Positions 1 through 8,213 are shown, numbered from the stretch's first letter. The stretch: DNA of 38,887 bases from Spirochaetales bacterium (GCA_009991955.1 JAACWS010000035.1:1-38887); one strand, 5' to 3'. Notes: generated by a model not told the origin, from the letters alone. Program-made: numbers and translations.

Positions 1-60
1 TAACTCTCTATTACAAGGCAAAATGCCGATTCTGATTGAACTTTTTCAAAAATAATTTTA

Positions 61-89
61 TTCCCACAAGGTTTGGGGCACTATAAAAG
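61..89 (+). repeat. Copy of a dispersed intergenic repeat upstream of tpx
   Basis: This 29-nt stretch matches 13245-13273 at 25 of 29 positions without gaps, and that segment is one arm of an inverted repeat near 13.2 kb. The shared core is TTCCCACAAG, then TTTGG, then GCAC, then AAAG. Both copies also have an AAAATA a few bases further upstream. It lies in the leader of the thiol peroxidase gene. It is not part of a recognised gene. A TATAAA at 83-88 inside it could serve as a -10 for tpx, but no convincing -35 is seen. Confidence 0.6.
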
Positions 90-126
90 TCTTGCCGGTG
101 AAAGTTCTGGGAAGTACCTTACCAGA

Positions 127-654
127 ATGGCCAATGTCTGTTTTAAGGGCAAAGAAATTATCACCTACGGCGAATTACCCCGTCTTGGTTCAACCGTACC
201 GGAGCTGTGGGTTACGAGTGTCGACCTCGAGGAAGTGTGTGTTACGCGAAACGACAGCGAGTTTACTATCCTCAACATCGTACCGTCCTTAGATACGGGC
301 GTATGCGCCGCAAGCGCCAGGGAGTTTGACGAGCGCACAGTGTCGATGCTCGACGTCCAAGTGAATACCGTAAGCCGCGATCTACCCTTCGCCCTCCATA
401 GATTCTTACGCCACGAAAATCTTCGTCATACAAGACTTTTTTCATCGGTCCGGGATACGAGTTTTGGAGACACCTTAGGTGTCACAATAGTTTCTGGTCC
501 GCTCAAAGGCCTCTTTGCTCGGGCTGTGTTTTTGTTGGATTCCGGGTCTCGACTCTTGTATTGCGAACTTGTTCCCGATGTTAGTCAGGAGCCAGACTAT
601 ACCAGCGTATTTTCAGAGGTTGAAAAGCATAGAAACCAAGGTGCCCCGAGGTGA
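127..654 (+). CDS. tpx: Thiol peroxidase (Tpx family), apparently lacking the resolving cysteine
   Basis: This is a 175-residue peroxiredoxin of the Tpx family, a cytoplasmic enzyme that reduces hydrogen and alkyl peroxides. The peroxidatic motif PSLDTGVCAAS is intact, with Cys60. The later motif SRDLPFALHRF is also typical of Tpx. In the E. coli enzyme the resolving cysteine (Cys95) follows this motif directly, and here the position is Leu94. The E. coli Cys82 position is also not cysteine. The protein therefore looks like a one-Cys variant that would need an external thiol reductant. The ATG at 127 is preferred over an in-frame TTG at 73 because family proteins begin just before the first beta hairpin, as MANVCFKGKEI does here. 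The ribosome site is weak (GGGAAG about 12 nt upstream). The stop overlaps the GTG start of trmL by 4 nt. Confidence 0.88.
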   Translation: MANVCFKGKEIITYGELPRLGSTVPELWVTSVDLEEVCVTRNDSEFTILNIVPSLDTGVCAASAREFDERTVSMLDVQVNTVSRDLPFALHRFLRHENLRHTRLFSSVRDTSFGDTLGVTIVSGPLKGLFARAVFLLDSGSRLLYCELVPDVSQEPDYTSVFSEVEKHRNQGAPR

Positions 655-1163
655 TCCACCTGGTCCTACACGAACCCGAAATTCCTCAAAATACCGGAAA
701 TATTGCCCGTACCTGTGGCGTATTGGGAGCAAAACTCCACCTTATAGGGCCCCTTGGTTTTTCCATCGATGAAAAATCTGTGAAGCGAGCTGGATTGGAT
801 TATTGGCATTTAGTTGATTTGGAAGAATACAATTCTTGGGAAGATTTTTTCCGTAGTTGTTCAGAAAATGACCCGGGATGGGAAGAAAGAACCTTCTGTT
901 TGACCACGAAGGCTAGGTATCGCTACGACCAAATACCCTACCCCGATTCGCCTTACCTGGTTTTTGGTAAAGAAACCAAGGGGTTACCGGTGGAAATTCT
1001 TCAATGGGCCGGGTCCCGGGCTATTCGAATTCCCATGCGCTCAGGAGCCCGGAGTTTAAATCTTTCGAATGCCGTAGCCATTTGTGCCTTTGAAGTCGCT
1101 CGACAAAATGACTTCGAAGGATTACAAATCGAAGGTCCCAGTTACCAAACTTCGGGACGGTGA
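651..1163 (+). CDS. trmL: tRNA (cytidine/uridine-2'-O-)-methyltransferase, TrmL/SpoU class
   Basis: This 170-residue SPOUT methyltransferase would 2'-O-methylate the wobble nucleotide 34 of certain leucine tRNAs, using S-adenosylmethionine through the trefoil knot. Family motifs are visible in order: N-terminal HLVLHEPEIPQNTGNIAR, central LVFGKETKGLP, and C-terminal IPMRSGARSLNLSNAVAI, which form the knot and SAM pocket. The length is normal for TrmL. The GTG start overlaps the tpx stop (GTGA), so translation is probably coupled. The next gene, proC, begins 10 nt after the stop. A tRNA-Leu gene occurs later in the window but is not in the same operon. Confidence 0.92.
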   Translation: MIHLVLHEPEIPQNTGNIARTCGVLGAKLHLIGPLGFSIDEKSVKRAGLDYWHLVDLEEYNSWEDFFRSCSENDPGWEERTFCLTTKARYRYDQIPYPDSPYLVFGKETKGLPVEILQWAGSRAIRIPMRSGARSLNLSNAVAICAFEVARQNDFEGLQIEGPSYQTSGR

Positions 1164-1173
1164 GGAGAGAAAC

Positions 1174-1968
1174 ATGAAATCAATTGGCATAGTTGGATTC
1201 GGAAATATGGGCGAGGCGATGGTTCAGGGCTTGCGCCAAAGGAACCCGGATATACAAGTTCGCTTTGCAGAAAAGTTTCCTGCCCAAGCCAAAAAAGCCG
1301 TCGAGACCTACGGGGCAATTGATTGCACGAAAAATCTGTCCGATCTGGTCAACAACGTAGAAATCCTCGTGTTGGCCATAAAACCTCAGGATCTAGTTTC
1401 CCTCGGCGTCGGGCTGAAACCTCTCCTTGGCCAAACGCCTATAATTTCAATTTTGGCCGGAAAGACTATCGAATCGGTGATACAGGCTACCGGGGCGACA
1501 ACAGTGGCTCGATTTATGCCTAGCCTGGCGGCCAGCGTGCAGAAGGCTTTGGTGGGGGTGAGCTTTTCCGACTCTGCAGGATCGGAGTTTCGGGAACTAG
1601 CCTTTGATGTGGCCCAAAGTATAGGAACTGCCCTCGAAGTACAAGAATCACTCATGTCGGCGGTCACAGGAGTTTCTGGCTCGGGCATTGCCTTCGCCTT
1701 CGCTTACCTCCAGGCTATGGCCCTAGCCGGAACAAAAGTGGGAATTCCCTACAACTCTTCTTTATCGGTTGCGATGGACGTTATGGAGGGGGCGATTTCT
1801 ATGATTCGCTCCACCACTACCAATCCTGTTGAGTATATTTCCCGAGTGTGTAGCCCGGCGGGTACAACTATCGAAGGAATAACAGAGTTAGAAAAACACG
1901 GTTTTTCGTATTCCCTCATCGCTGCGGTCGAAGCAGCTACCCGAAGGAGTACGGAACTAGAGTCCTAG
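1174..1968 (+). CDS. proC: Pyrroline-5-carboxylate reductase
   Basis: ProC makes L-proline from 1-pyrroline-5-carboxylate with NAD(P)H, the last step of proline synthesis in the cytoplasm. The 264-residue product starts with the Rossmann motif GIVGFGNMGEAM, has the IKPQDL segment after the nucleotide domain, and has the dimerisation and substrate region with VTGVSGSGIAFAFAYLQAM and the SPAGTTIEGI motif near residue 230. The ATG at 1174 is chosen over longer in-frame starts because GAGGAGA lies just upstream and the Rossmann strand follows immediately. It directly follows trmL, so tpx, trmL and proC look like one transcription unit. Confidence 0.94.
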   Translation: MKSIGIVGFGNMGEAMVQGLRQRNPDIQVRFAEKFPAQAKKAVETYGAIDCTKNLSDLVNNVEILVLAIKPQDLVSLGVGLKPLLGQTPIISILAGKTIESVIQATGATTVARFMPSLAASVQKALVGVSFSDSAGSEFRELAFDVAQSIGTALEVQESLMSAVTGVSGSGIAFAFAYLQAMALAGTKVGIPYNSSLSVAMDVMEGAISMIRSTTTNPVEYISRVCSPAGTTIEGITELEKHGFSYSLIAAVEAATRRSTELES

Positions 1969-2027
1969 GTATTTGAATCCGAGGTGGCTTCCCTATCGGT
2001 TGCTCCTAGGATAAAATCCCAAGAATC

Positions 2028-3305
2028 ATGTTAGACCTTAAATATATCCGCGACAATCTCACAGAAGTGAAAAAGAACATTGAAAATCGGCACATGAGCG
2101 CCGATCCCGACAAGGTCGTATCCTTGGCCGAGAGGCGAAGCCAACTCATTCAAGAACTCGACGATCTACGTAAACAACGAAATGACAACGCCCAAAAAAT
2201 GAAAGGGTCCATGGATGCTGAAGCCCGGCAGGCCCTGGTGGCCGAGGGAAAGGCCTTGAAAGAAAAGATTCCCTCGGTGGAAGACGCTCTGGGAGCCACC
2301 GAAAAAGAACTAGAGTTTGAACTTCGTCGAATACCAAATCGAGCCCACCCGGCGGCTCCAGTTGGAAAAGAAGACAAAGACAACTTGGAAATTAAGCGGA
2401 TTGGAAAACCTACCTCCTTTCATTTTGTTCCTAAAGATCACGTAGAACTCGGGGCAAAACTTGATATTATCGACTTTGATTCAGCTACTACCGTAACCGG
2501 CCCAAAATTCTATTACCTTAAAAACGAAGGGGTCTACCTCGAACTGGGATTAGTTCGTTACGCCCTAGATATACTTCAAAAAAAGGGCTTCATTCCAGTA
2601 ATTACCCCCGATATAGCCAAAGAGGAAGTCCTCGAAGGCATCGGATTTAATCCCCGAGGCGAAGAAAGTAACATCTACACCCTCGAAGGAACCGGAACCG
2701 CCCTGGTTGGCACTGCAGAAATTACCCTGGGTGGCTACCACATGAACCAAATGTTAGATGAGGCGAGTCTCCCCATAAAATACGCTGGGGTATCCCACTG
2801 CTTTCGCCGGGAAGCCGGAGCGGCCGGACAGTTTTCGAAGGGTCTTTACCGGGTCCATCAATTTACAAAGGTAGAAATGTTTGTGTACGCGACTCCCGAA
2901 ACCAGTGACCGGATTCACGAGGAACTTCGGGAAGTTGAAGAAGAAATCTTTTCCGGTTTGGGAATTCCATTCCGAGTCGTGGATACCTGTACCGGGGACC
3001 TAGGTGCCCCCGCATATCGCAAGTACGATCTGGAAGCCTGGATGCCTGGCCGAGGGGATGAGGGCGATTGGGGCGAGGTAACCTCTACGTCAAACTGTAC
3101 AGACTTCCAGGCCCGTCGACTGGGCGTCCGCTACAAGGGTGATTCGGGAAAGGGCTTTGTCCACATGCTGAATGGAACGGCTATTGCTGTTTCTCGGGGA
3201 ATTATTTCTATTCTAGAGAACTTTCAGCAGGCCGATGGTTCGGTTGTTATGCCCGAGGCTCTCAGACCCTACCTAGGATTCGACAAGATCCTTCCAAGGA
3301 AATAG
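2028..3305 (+). CDS. serS: Seryl-tRNA synthetase
   Basis: This class II aminoacyl-tRNA synthetase charges tRNA-Ser (and tRNA-Sec if present) with serine. The 425-residue protein has the N-terminal coiled-coil tRNA-binding arm over about residues 1-110, opening with MLDLKYIRDN. The catalytic core follows, with motif 2 around CFRREAGAAGQFSKGLYR and motif 3 around LNGTAIAVSRGI near the C-terminus. Length and motif order are normal. No Shine-Dalgarno is visible within 15 nt of the start; a TAAAAT at 2012-2017 lies 10 nt before the ATG and could be a -10 giving a very short leader, but its -35 is poor. The neuB-like gene follows after 2 nt, an odd partner for a synthetase. Confidence 0.96.
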   Translation: MLDLKYIRDNLTEVKKNIENRHMSADPDKVVSLAERRSQLIQELDDLRKQRNDNAQKMKGSMDAEARQALVAEGKALKEKIPSVEDALGATEKELEFELRRIPNRAHPAAPVGKEDKDNLEIKRIGKPTSFHFVPKDHVELGAKLDIIDFDSATTVTGPKFYYLKNEGVYLELGLVRYALDILQKKGFIPVITPDIAKEEVLEGIGFNPRGEESNIYTLEGTGTALVGTAEITLGGYHMNQMLDEASLPIKYAGVSHCFRREAGAAGQFSKGLYRVHQFTKVEMFVYATPETSDRIHEELREVEEEIFSGLGIPFRVVDTCTGDLGAPAYRKYDLEAWMPGRGDEGDWGEVTSTSNCTDFQARRLGVRYKGDSGKGFVHMLNGTAIAVSRGIISILENFQQADGSVVMPEALRPYLGFDKILPRK

Positions 3306-3307
3306 TC

Positions 3308-4411
3308 TTGGATATCCCGGGAATTCCCCAAGGGGATTTTCGAGCCCCTCAGATAATTGCGGAGGTTGGCACCGGACACCAAGGGGACCTGGAAAAAGCC
3401 CGGGCCCTTATTGAGGCAGCCGCCCAAGCGGGGGTTGAGGTTGTAAAATTCCAACACGTCCTTGCCCGGGAAATTCTTCATCCACGAACTGGCGAGGTAT
3501 CACTACCTGGTGGGCCAACTTCGCTCTACGAGGTCTTCGAAGATCTTGAGCGACCAATTGACTTCTATAGGACCCTCCAAAAAATGTGCCGTGCCAACGG
3601 GGTACAGTTTCTGTGTACACCCTTTGGGATTGAGAGTGCCGCGGACCTTATTAACCTTGGTCAATCGTGGTTCAAAATTGCTAGCCCCGAACTGAATCAC
3701 CATGAGCTACTGAGGTTCCTATCTCGACCGGACTTTCGGTTATTGTTATCGACAGGGGTTTCGACCCTCGCCGACATTGATGAAACCCTTCGTTTGGTTG
3801 CGGAAGGTGGGGCCGAGGTCGCCTTACTCCATTGTGTTACTGCCTACCCCGCCCCGGAAGAAGACTATAACCTTCGGGTACTCGTCCATCTCCAAGGAAT
3901 TTTTGGGGTGCCTGTAGGGGTATCGGACCATAGTCAAGACCCTCTCTTGGTTCCCGCCCTTGCTGGTATCTTTGACGCCCCCTGGGTCGAGAAACATTTT
4001 ACTTTGTCCCATGCCGACGGTGGACTTGACGACCTTATTGCCCTGGAGCCTTCGAACCTTTCTACGCTTGTAAGAAAGCTTCGGTCTTGGAACGGGATGA
4101 AAAAAAGCCGGGTTCTGGAGGAAATTGTGCACATCTATGGAGAAACGAAAGTCCTTGGGGTACTCGGCACCGGAGCTAAGGCTCTAGCATCTTCGGAGAA
4201 AGACAATTATGGACGGACCAATAGGAGCATTCATGCTCTGATTGATCTCTATCCTGGCACGATATTGAGCCCCGAAAATGTAGCCGTCCTGAGGACCGAA
4301 AAAATTCTTAAACCTGGTATTCATCCTCGATATTTGAGTATGATGTATGGCAAAACTATTACCCGAAGGGTTGTGGCGGGCAATGGTATTGATTTTTTAG
4401 ATATAATATAA
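3308..4411 (+). CDS. NeuB-family sialic/pseudaminic acid synthase-like protein with C-terminal SAF domain
   Basis: NeuB-family enzymes condense phosphoenolpyruvate with an N-acetylated hexosamine to give nonulosonic acids used on surface glycans or flagellin. The 367-residue protein has a TIM-barrel region (about residues 15-285) with AEVGTGHQGDLEKA, VKFQ, FCTPFG, KIASPEL, STGVSTL, LLHCVTAYPAP and VGVSDHS, then a SAF-like domain from about residue 300 (NRSIHAL, then LKPGIHP). The first motif is usually IGxNHxG; here the Asn is Gly, so the exact substrate is uncertain. It starts at a TTG 2 nt after serS with AAGGAA 5 nt upstream; no ATG gives a full-length product. No other nonulosonate genes occur in the window, so pathway assignment is inference. 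Confidence 0.8.
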   Translation: MDIPGIPQGDFRAPQIIAEVGTGHQGDLEKARALIEAAAQAGVEVVKFQHVLAREILHPRTGEVSLPGGPTSLYEVFEDLERPIDFYRTLQKMCRANGVQFLCTPFGIESAADLINLGQSWFKIASPELNHHELLRFLSRPDFRLLLSTGVSTLADIDETLRLVAEGGAEVALLHCVTAYPAPEEDYNLRVLVHLQGIFGVPVGVSDHSQDPLLVPALAGIFDAPWVEKHFTLSHADGGLDDLIALEPSNLSTLVRKLRSWNGMKKSRVLEEIVHIYGETKVLGVLGTGAKALASSEKDNYGRTNRSIHALIDLYPGTILSPENVAVLRTEKILKPGIHPRYLSMMYGKTITRRVVAGNGIDFLDII

Positions 4412-4719
4412 TTTTTTTTTACTTTATCCTTAAATTTTTTGAAACAAAAAACTTCTCATTTTTCTAATAGGGTATATACTGATCACCTGCCCACAAAGGG
4501 CTTGGAAACTTCTCGACCCTATTCTTGACCGGTTCAGGCTCTTAGGTCGTTTCGATGCTGTGATCAAACTTGGCTAGAATACGAGATTACAGAGGTCTCC
4601 AGATGATTGTTTTTATGCGAGGTCTACACTTTTCCGGGAGGGATGTACATTTCAAAACACTTTGCAGAGAGCTCAAAAGGAAGAGTTTTTCAAATCTATT
4701 TTGCAAAGGAGATCGTGCG
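4412..4719 (+). promoter_or_regulatory. AT-rich intergenic region with candidate promoter for the sigma-like gene
   Basis: This 308-nt gap begins with nine T residues (4412-4420) directly after the neuB-like stop, without a stable GC-rich stem, so a classic terminator is doubtful. A candidate promoter is TTCTCA (4453-4458), 16 nt, TATACT (4475-4480). The reading frame of the downstream gene stays open back to 4570 with an ATG, but the strong ribosome site AAGGAG at 4706-4711 supports the start at 4720. Nothing else was recognised. Confidence 0.35.
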
Positions 4720-5628
4720 ATGCGAAGCCAGCTTACCGAATTATTACTCGAATATCGAAAGGGAGAAGCAGAGTTCCAGAAGGTTCTTGAGGCTTCGATC
4801 CTTTTCGTCTATTCCTACCTGCGCCCCCATTGTCCCTTACCCCAAGAAGAATGGCACGAGTTTATAAGCCTCATAATTCCCCGGGTTGAACGTCTTATTA
4901 GAGGTTTCGACGACCAAGGAAAAGATTTTGAGGCTTTACTATCCAGCGCAATACGGTTTCGTCTTCGGACTTTCTGGACCGCTCGAAGAAAATCTTACCA
5001 TCGGGCGATGCAGGTCATTGAAATTGCCTCCGATCGAGACACCTATTCCTCTTGTACACCTGAGATATCTTGGACTGTCGAAGATTCCCAAAGGGCCGCA
5101 AAAGCAGTCGAGACAAAAAAGACGGTATATAGTTCCGATTTAAATAGCCTCTCCCCCTTTGACCGACGTATCGTTATTTACGTGCTCAAGAATAGCGTCT
5201 GGGTACGAGACCGTTTTCTGACAATACTGGGCCGAAGGGTGAACCTTGACCCAAACTGGTTGATCGAAAAACGTGCCGAAATACTGGACCTAATGGAACC
5301 AATGTGGCACGAACGAATGAGGCTGTCCGATTTAAGTTCGAAATTTTTGGAAGAGCTTCATGAAACCCATAGAGCCCTACAAAATTGGAATACCCTTCCC
5401 CCAGAAACGAGAATACTCTACCAGCACCGGGAGAAGTTCTTCCGGCGAAGAATAGCCAAAACTAGCAGAAGGATGGAGGTGCAAACCCTTACCCCTACCC
5501 ACACCGACCTGGCACGAATCCTCGGGGTCCCAAAGGGAAGTATCGACTCCACCATGTACTATCTTCGAATTTACTGGGACAGTGTGGAGCCTACAATCCG
5601 CGAACTATTGGCGGAGTTGTCCTCCTAA
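4720..5628 (+). CDS. Sigma-factor-like protein of uncertain function
   Basis: The 302-residue product is not a member I can name. Its first 90 residues resemble region 2 of sigma-70 proteins: LLLEYRKGEAEFQKVLEA, a helical stretch, then RGFDDQGKDFEALLSSAIRF and RLRTFWTARRK, matching the usual pattern of an acidic-aromatic segment followed by an arginine-rich helix. The C-terminal 45 residues contain DLARILGVPKGSIDSTMYYL, which reads like a helix-turn-helix of region 4 type. The middle is basic and helical, with no clear linker domain. It may be a divergent spirochaetal sigma factor or a sigma-derived regulator. The ATG at 4720 has AAGGAG 8 nt upstream. It stands alone after a 308-nt promoter region and is followed by rdgB after 24 nt. 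Confidence 0.55.
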   Translation: MRSQLTELLLEYRKGEAEFQKVLEASILFVYSYLRPHCPLPQEEWHEFISLIIPRVERLIRGFDDQGKDFEALLSSAIRFRLRTFWTARRKSYHRAMQVIEIASDRDTYSSCTPEISWTVEDSQRAAKAVETKKTVYSSDLNSLSPFDRRIVIYVLKNSVWVRDRFLTILGRRVNLDPNWLIEKRAEILDLMEPMWHERMRLSDLSSKFLEELHETHRALQNWNTLPPETRILYQHREKFFRRRIAKTSRRMEVQTLTPTHTDLARILGVPKGSIDSTMYYLRIYWDSVEPTIRELLAELSS

Positions 5629-5646
5629 GCCCAGGTATGATATACC
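5617..5646 (+). promoter_or_regulatory. Candidate promoter placed to give leaderless rdgB mRNA
   Basis: TTGTCC (5617-5622), an 18-nt spacer and TATACC (5641-5646) end 6 nt before the rdgB ATG. The purine run GGAGGA abuts the ATG with no spacing, too close for a normal Shine-Dalgarno. Transcription would start about at the A of the ATG. The -35 lies in the 3' end of the sigma-like gene. Confidence 0.35.
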
Positions 5647-5652
5647 GGAGGA

Positions 5653-6294
5653 ATGGATCCTGTAGTAATTGCCAGTAATAATCCCCACAAGGTACAGGAG
5701 TTTACCCTCATCGACCCTGACCTACCCTTTGTGGGCCCGGAACTCTTAGGTCTCGTAAAGGAAGAGAGTTTTAAAGAGACCGGAACTTCCTTTTTTGAGA
5801 ACGCCTTTGGTAAGGCCCGGCACACCGCCGAACTGATGTATCGAAAAACTGGCCGATGGATTCCTGTCCTCGCCGATGATTCGGGTATTTGTGTTCCGGC
5901 CCTCGGTGGTGCACCGGGTCTCTACTCAGCCCGTTATGGAAGTGAATTAGAAAATCCCCCAGAAAACGATCAGCAGAGAACTTCTTTACTCGTCGAAAGA
6001 ATGAAAGGAATCGTTGACCGTCGGGGATACTACATCTGTAGCCTCGTATGTTATCTTGGGCCCGATCATTTTTGGTCGAGCCAAGAAATATGGGAAGGGA
6101 TTGTGGCCGAAATGCCTTCCGACGGTCAGACCGGGTTTGGTTACGATCCTATTATGCGAATACCACCGGACCTCATTTCTGTGGCAGATATGAAAGAAGA
6201 CGAAAAGGCTGTCCAGTCCCACAGGGCGAAGGCGTATTTTGTCCTCCAACCAAGCTTACGAAAACTCTACACCGAAGGAGCAAGCAACCGATGA
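5653..6294 (+). CDS. rdgB: XTP/dITP pyrophosphatase (HAM1/RdgB family)
   Basis: This house-cleaning enzyme hydrolyses non-canonical purine triphosphates (ITP, dITP, XTP) to monophosphates, keeping inosine and xanthosine out of nucleic acids. The 213-residue protein shows the family set: ASNNPHKVQEF at the N-terminus (nucleotide-binding SxNxxKxxE), LADDSGICVPALGGAPGLYSA with the metal-binding Asp, GQTGFGYDPI, and SHRAKA near the C-terminus. Length is normal. The ATG at 5653 is the only usable start, since a stop precedes it in frame 15 nt upstream. Its GGAGGA touches the start codon, which is abnormal. The stop overlaps the pepF start by 4 nt (ATGA), so the two genes are coupled. Confidence 0.93.
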   Translation: MDPVVIASNNPHKVQEFTLIDPDLPFVGPELLGLVKEESFKETGTSFFENAFGKARHTAELMYRKTGRWIPVLADDSGICVPALGGAPGLYSARYGSELENPPENDQQRTSLLVERMKGIVDRRGYYICSLVCYLGPDHFWSSQEIWEGIVAEMPSDGQTGFGYDPIMRIPPDLISVADMKEDEKAVQSHRAKAYFVLQPSLRKLYTEGASNR

Positions 6295-8081
6295 GCACTC
6301 TACCCGAAAGAAAAAACGTAAAGGCCACCGACGCTTGGAACTTGGCCTCTCTTTACCCTTCCGAAGGGGCATGGGAAAAGGCTTTTGAAGAATTCAAGCA
6401 AAATATCCCAACCTTAGGGTCTTTTAAGGGACAACTCGCTGAAAGTCCAGAAAAGTTCAAAGAATGTTTGGACTTCTATTTTTCTCACGAGGAACTGGGC
6501 GAACGCCTTGGGTACTATTCATTCTTGCGTTTTAATGAGGATGCAGGAGATTCGAAAAATCAGGGTCGTCAAAACCGCTATATGCAGTCAGCGGTACAGG
6601 CGGACTCGGAGATTAGCTACCTTCGACCAGAAATCCAGGCCCTTTCCCAGGATACCCTCGAGAAATACCTCGACAATCCAAGCCTCGAAAGATATCGAAT
6701 CTTCCTAACAAAACTTGCCCGTTTTCGACCCCATATTCTTAGCCCAAATGAAGAACGAGCTCTGGCCATGGCCGGTGAAGCGAATCAAACCGCGCAAAAA
6801 GCCTTTGGAGCCCTGACCGATGTCGACCTAGATTTTGGGAAGATTCAAACCCCCGAAGGAGAAAAAGAGCTTACCCAGTCGAGCTACGGGTCTCTCATTC
6901 AACACGAAGACCGAAAAGTGCGGGAAAACAGTTTTGTCCAATTTCACAAGGGATTCGAAGTCCATAAAAACACTCTCGCAGCTCTCTATACCGGAAGTAT
7001 CCAGCTCGACGTATACCAAGCAAAGATCCGCAACTTTTCAAGTTCTTTAGAAGCAGCCCTTTTTCCAGACCAAGTTTCCAAAAACGTTTATACAAATCTG
7101 GTCGAAACCGTAAGAAATCACCTTCCAACTTTACATAAGTATTACGCCCTGCGTTCTCGGGTCTTGAGCCAAAAACCCCTTCAACTTTGGGATACGAAGG
7201 TCTCCTTATTGAGTTCGGTGAAGGTCGTTACCCCCTATGATAAGGCTGTAGATACAATTATTTCCGCTTTGGCCCCTTTGGGCGACGAGTACTGTTCGGT
7301 TCTAAAGAAGGGACTCACCGGCGGGTGGGTCGATAAATACGAAAACAAAGGAAAAAGGTCCGGGGCATTTAGTGCCGGGAGCTTTTATGGGGACCCGTAT
7401 ATTCTAATGAACTACAAAGACGATGTGCTAAGGGATGTGTTTACCCTGGCCCATGAGGCCGGTCATTCGATGCATTCTTGGTACTCGGGAAAAAATAACC
7501 CATTCCCCCATTATCAGTACACGATTTTTGAAGCCGAAGTTGCCTCTACTTTTAATGAGCAGTTGTTGTTTGCCCACCTTATGAAAGAGGCAAAAACTCC
7601 GGAAATGAAGTCCTATCTGCTGAATAAACAAATCGACGACATTCTGGCAACCCTCTATCGGCAAACTATGTTCGCTGAGTACGAGCTAAAGGTCCACGAA
7701 ATGGCCGAAGCTGGCGAGCCAATAACTGTTGATTCCCTACGAGAAGAATATTCGAACCTACTCGAAGCGTATTTTGGTCCGGAAGTCCTTCTCCATGATT
7801 ATGCAGATCTAGAGGGACTGCGTATTCCCCATTTCTATCGGGCTTTCTATGTGTATAAGTACGCAACCGGAATTTCTGCCTCGATTTCTCTGAGCACTCG
7901 GGTCGTTGAAGGCGGCGCAAATGAACGGGAGCAGTATTTTGCCTTCTTAAAGTCTGGGGGTTCGAGTTTTCCTATTGAGAGCTTAAAAAAAGCCGGGGTG
8001 GATATGTCGCGACCGGAACCTATCGTTAGGGCTTTGGACCTTTTTGATTCTTACGTTCAACAGCTTGATGCATTATTGTAG
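6291..8081 (+). CDS. pepF: Oligoendopeptidase F, M3B zinc metallopeptidase
   Basis: PepF degrades oligopeptides in the cytoplasm. The 596-residue protein has the mostly helical N-terminal half (LASLYPS and EALSQ-like segments typical of M3B) and the zinc site HEAGH at residues 388-392 within LAHEAGHSMHSW, with the third ligand Glu in FEAEVAST about 26 residues later. The C-terminal motif YKYATG and the following helix are conserved in oligoendopeptidases. The start at 6291 overlaps the rdgB stop and has AAGGAG 10 nt upstream inside rdgB; a longer in-frame opening at 6048 lies wholly within rdgB and is rejected. It is the last gene before the tRNA. Confidence 0.93.
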   Translation: MSTLPERKNVKATDAWNLASLYPSEGAWEKAFEEFKQNIPTLGSFKGQLAESPEKFKECLDFYFSHEELGERLGYYSFLRFNEDAGDSKNQGRQNRYMQSAVQADSEISYLRPEIQALSQDTLEKYLDNPSLERYRIFLTKLARFRPHILSPNEERALAMAGEANQTAQKAFGALTDVDLDFGKIQTPEGEKELTQSSYGSLIQHEDRKVRENSFVQFHKGFEVHKNTLAALYTGSIQLDVYQAKIRNFSSSLEAALFPDQVSKNVYTNLVETVRNHLPTLHKYYALRSRVLSQKPLQLWDTKVSLLSSVKVVTPYDKAVDTIISALAPLGDEYCSVLKKGLTGGWVDKYENKGKRSGAFSAGSFYGDPYILMNYKDDVLRDVFTLAHEAGHSMHSWYSGKNNPFPHYQYTIFEAEVASTFNEQLLFAHLMKEAKTPEMKSYLLNKQIDDILATLYRQTMFAEYELKVHEMAEAGEPITVDSLREEYSNLLEAYFGPEVLLHDYADLEGLRIPHFYRAFYVYKYATGISASISLSTRVVEGGANEREQYFAFLKSGGSSFPIESLKKAGVDMSRPEPIVRALDLFDSYVQQLDALL

Positions 8082-8088
8082 GAAAATA

Positions 8089-8117
8089 TTGACAGCTTGA
8101 GGTTTTTTGTCTACTAT
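8089..8117 (+). promoter_or_regulatory. Sigma-70-type promoter of tRNA-Leu
   Basis: A consensus TTGACA (8089-8094), exactly 17 nt, and TACTAT (8112-8117) precede the tRNA 5' end by 12 nt. This is the clearest promoter in the window and provides a local reference for -35 and -10 sequences in this genome. Confidence 0.8.
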
Positions 8118-8129
8118 TCGGCTGGCTAT

Positions 8130-8213
8130 GCGGCAGTGGTGAAATTGGTAGACACGCCAGCTTGAGGGGCTGGTGGCCGCAAGGTCGTGGAGGTTCAAGT
8201 CCTCTCTGCCGCA
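8130..8213 (+). tRNA. tRNA-Leu, anticodon GAG
   Basis: The 84-nt gene folds as a class II tRNA with a long variable arm. The acceptor stem pairs GCGGCAG (8130-8136) with CTGCCGC (8206-8212), followed by discriminator A8213. The anticodon stem CCAGC/GCTGG encloses the loop TTGAGGG, with anticodon GAG at 8164-8166, reading CUC and CUU. The T arm contains GGTTCAAGTCC. CCA is not encoded. Its own strong promoter and a following terminator make it a monocistronic unit. Confidence 0.97.

Noticed and set aside
4439-4480. TTGAAA with TATACT as promoter of the sigma-like gene
   Set aside because: The spacing of 30 nt is far outside the 15-20 range; TTCTCA with 16 nt was preferred.
4489-4512. CCCACAAAGGGCTTGG as a fourth copy of the dispersed repeat
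   Set aside because: The match needs gaps and covers only two short blocks, so it is not distinguishable from chance.
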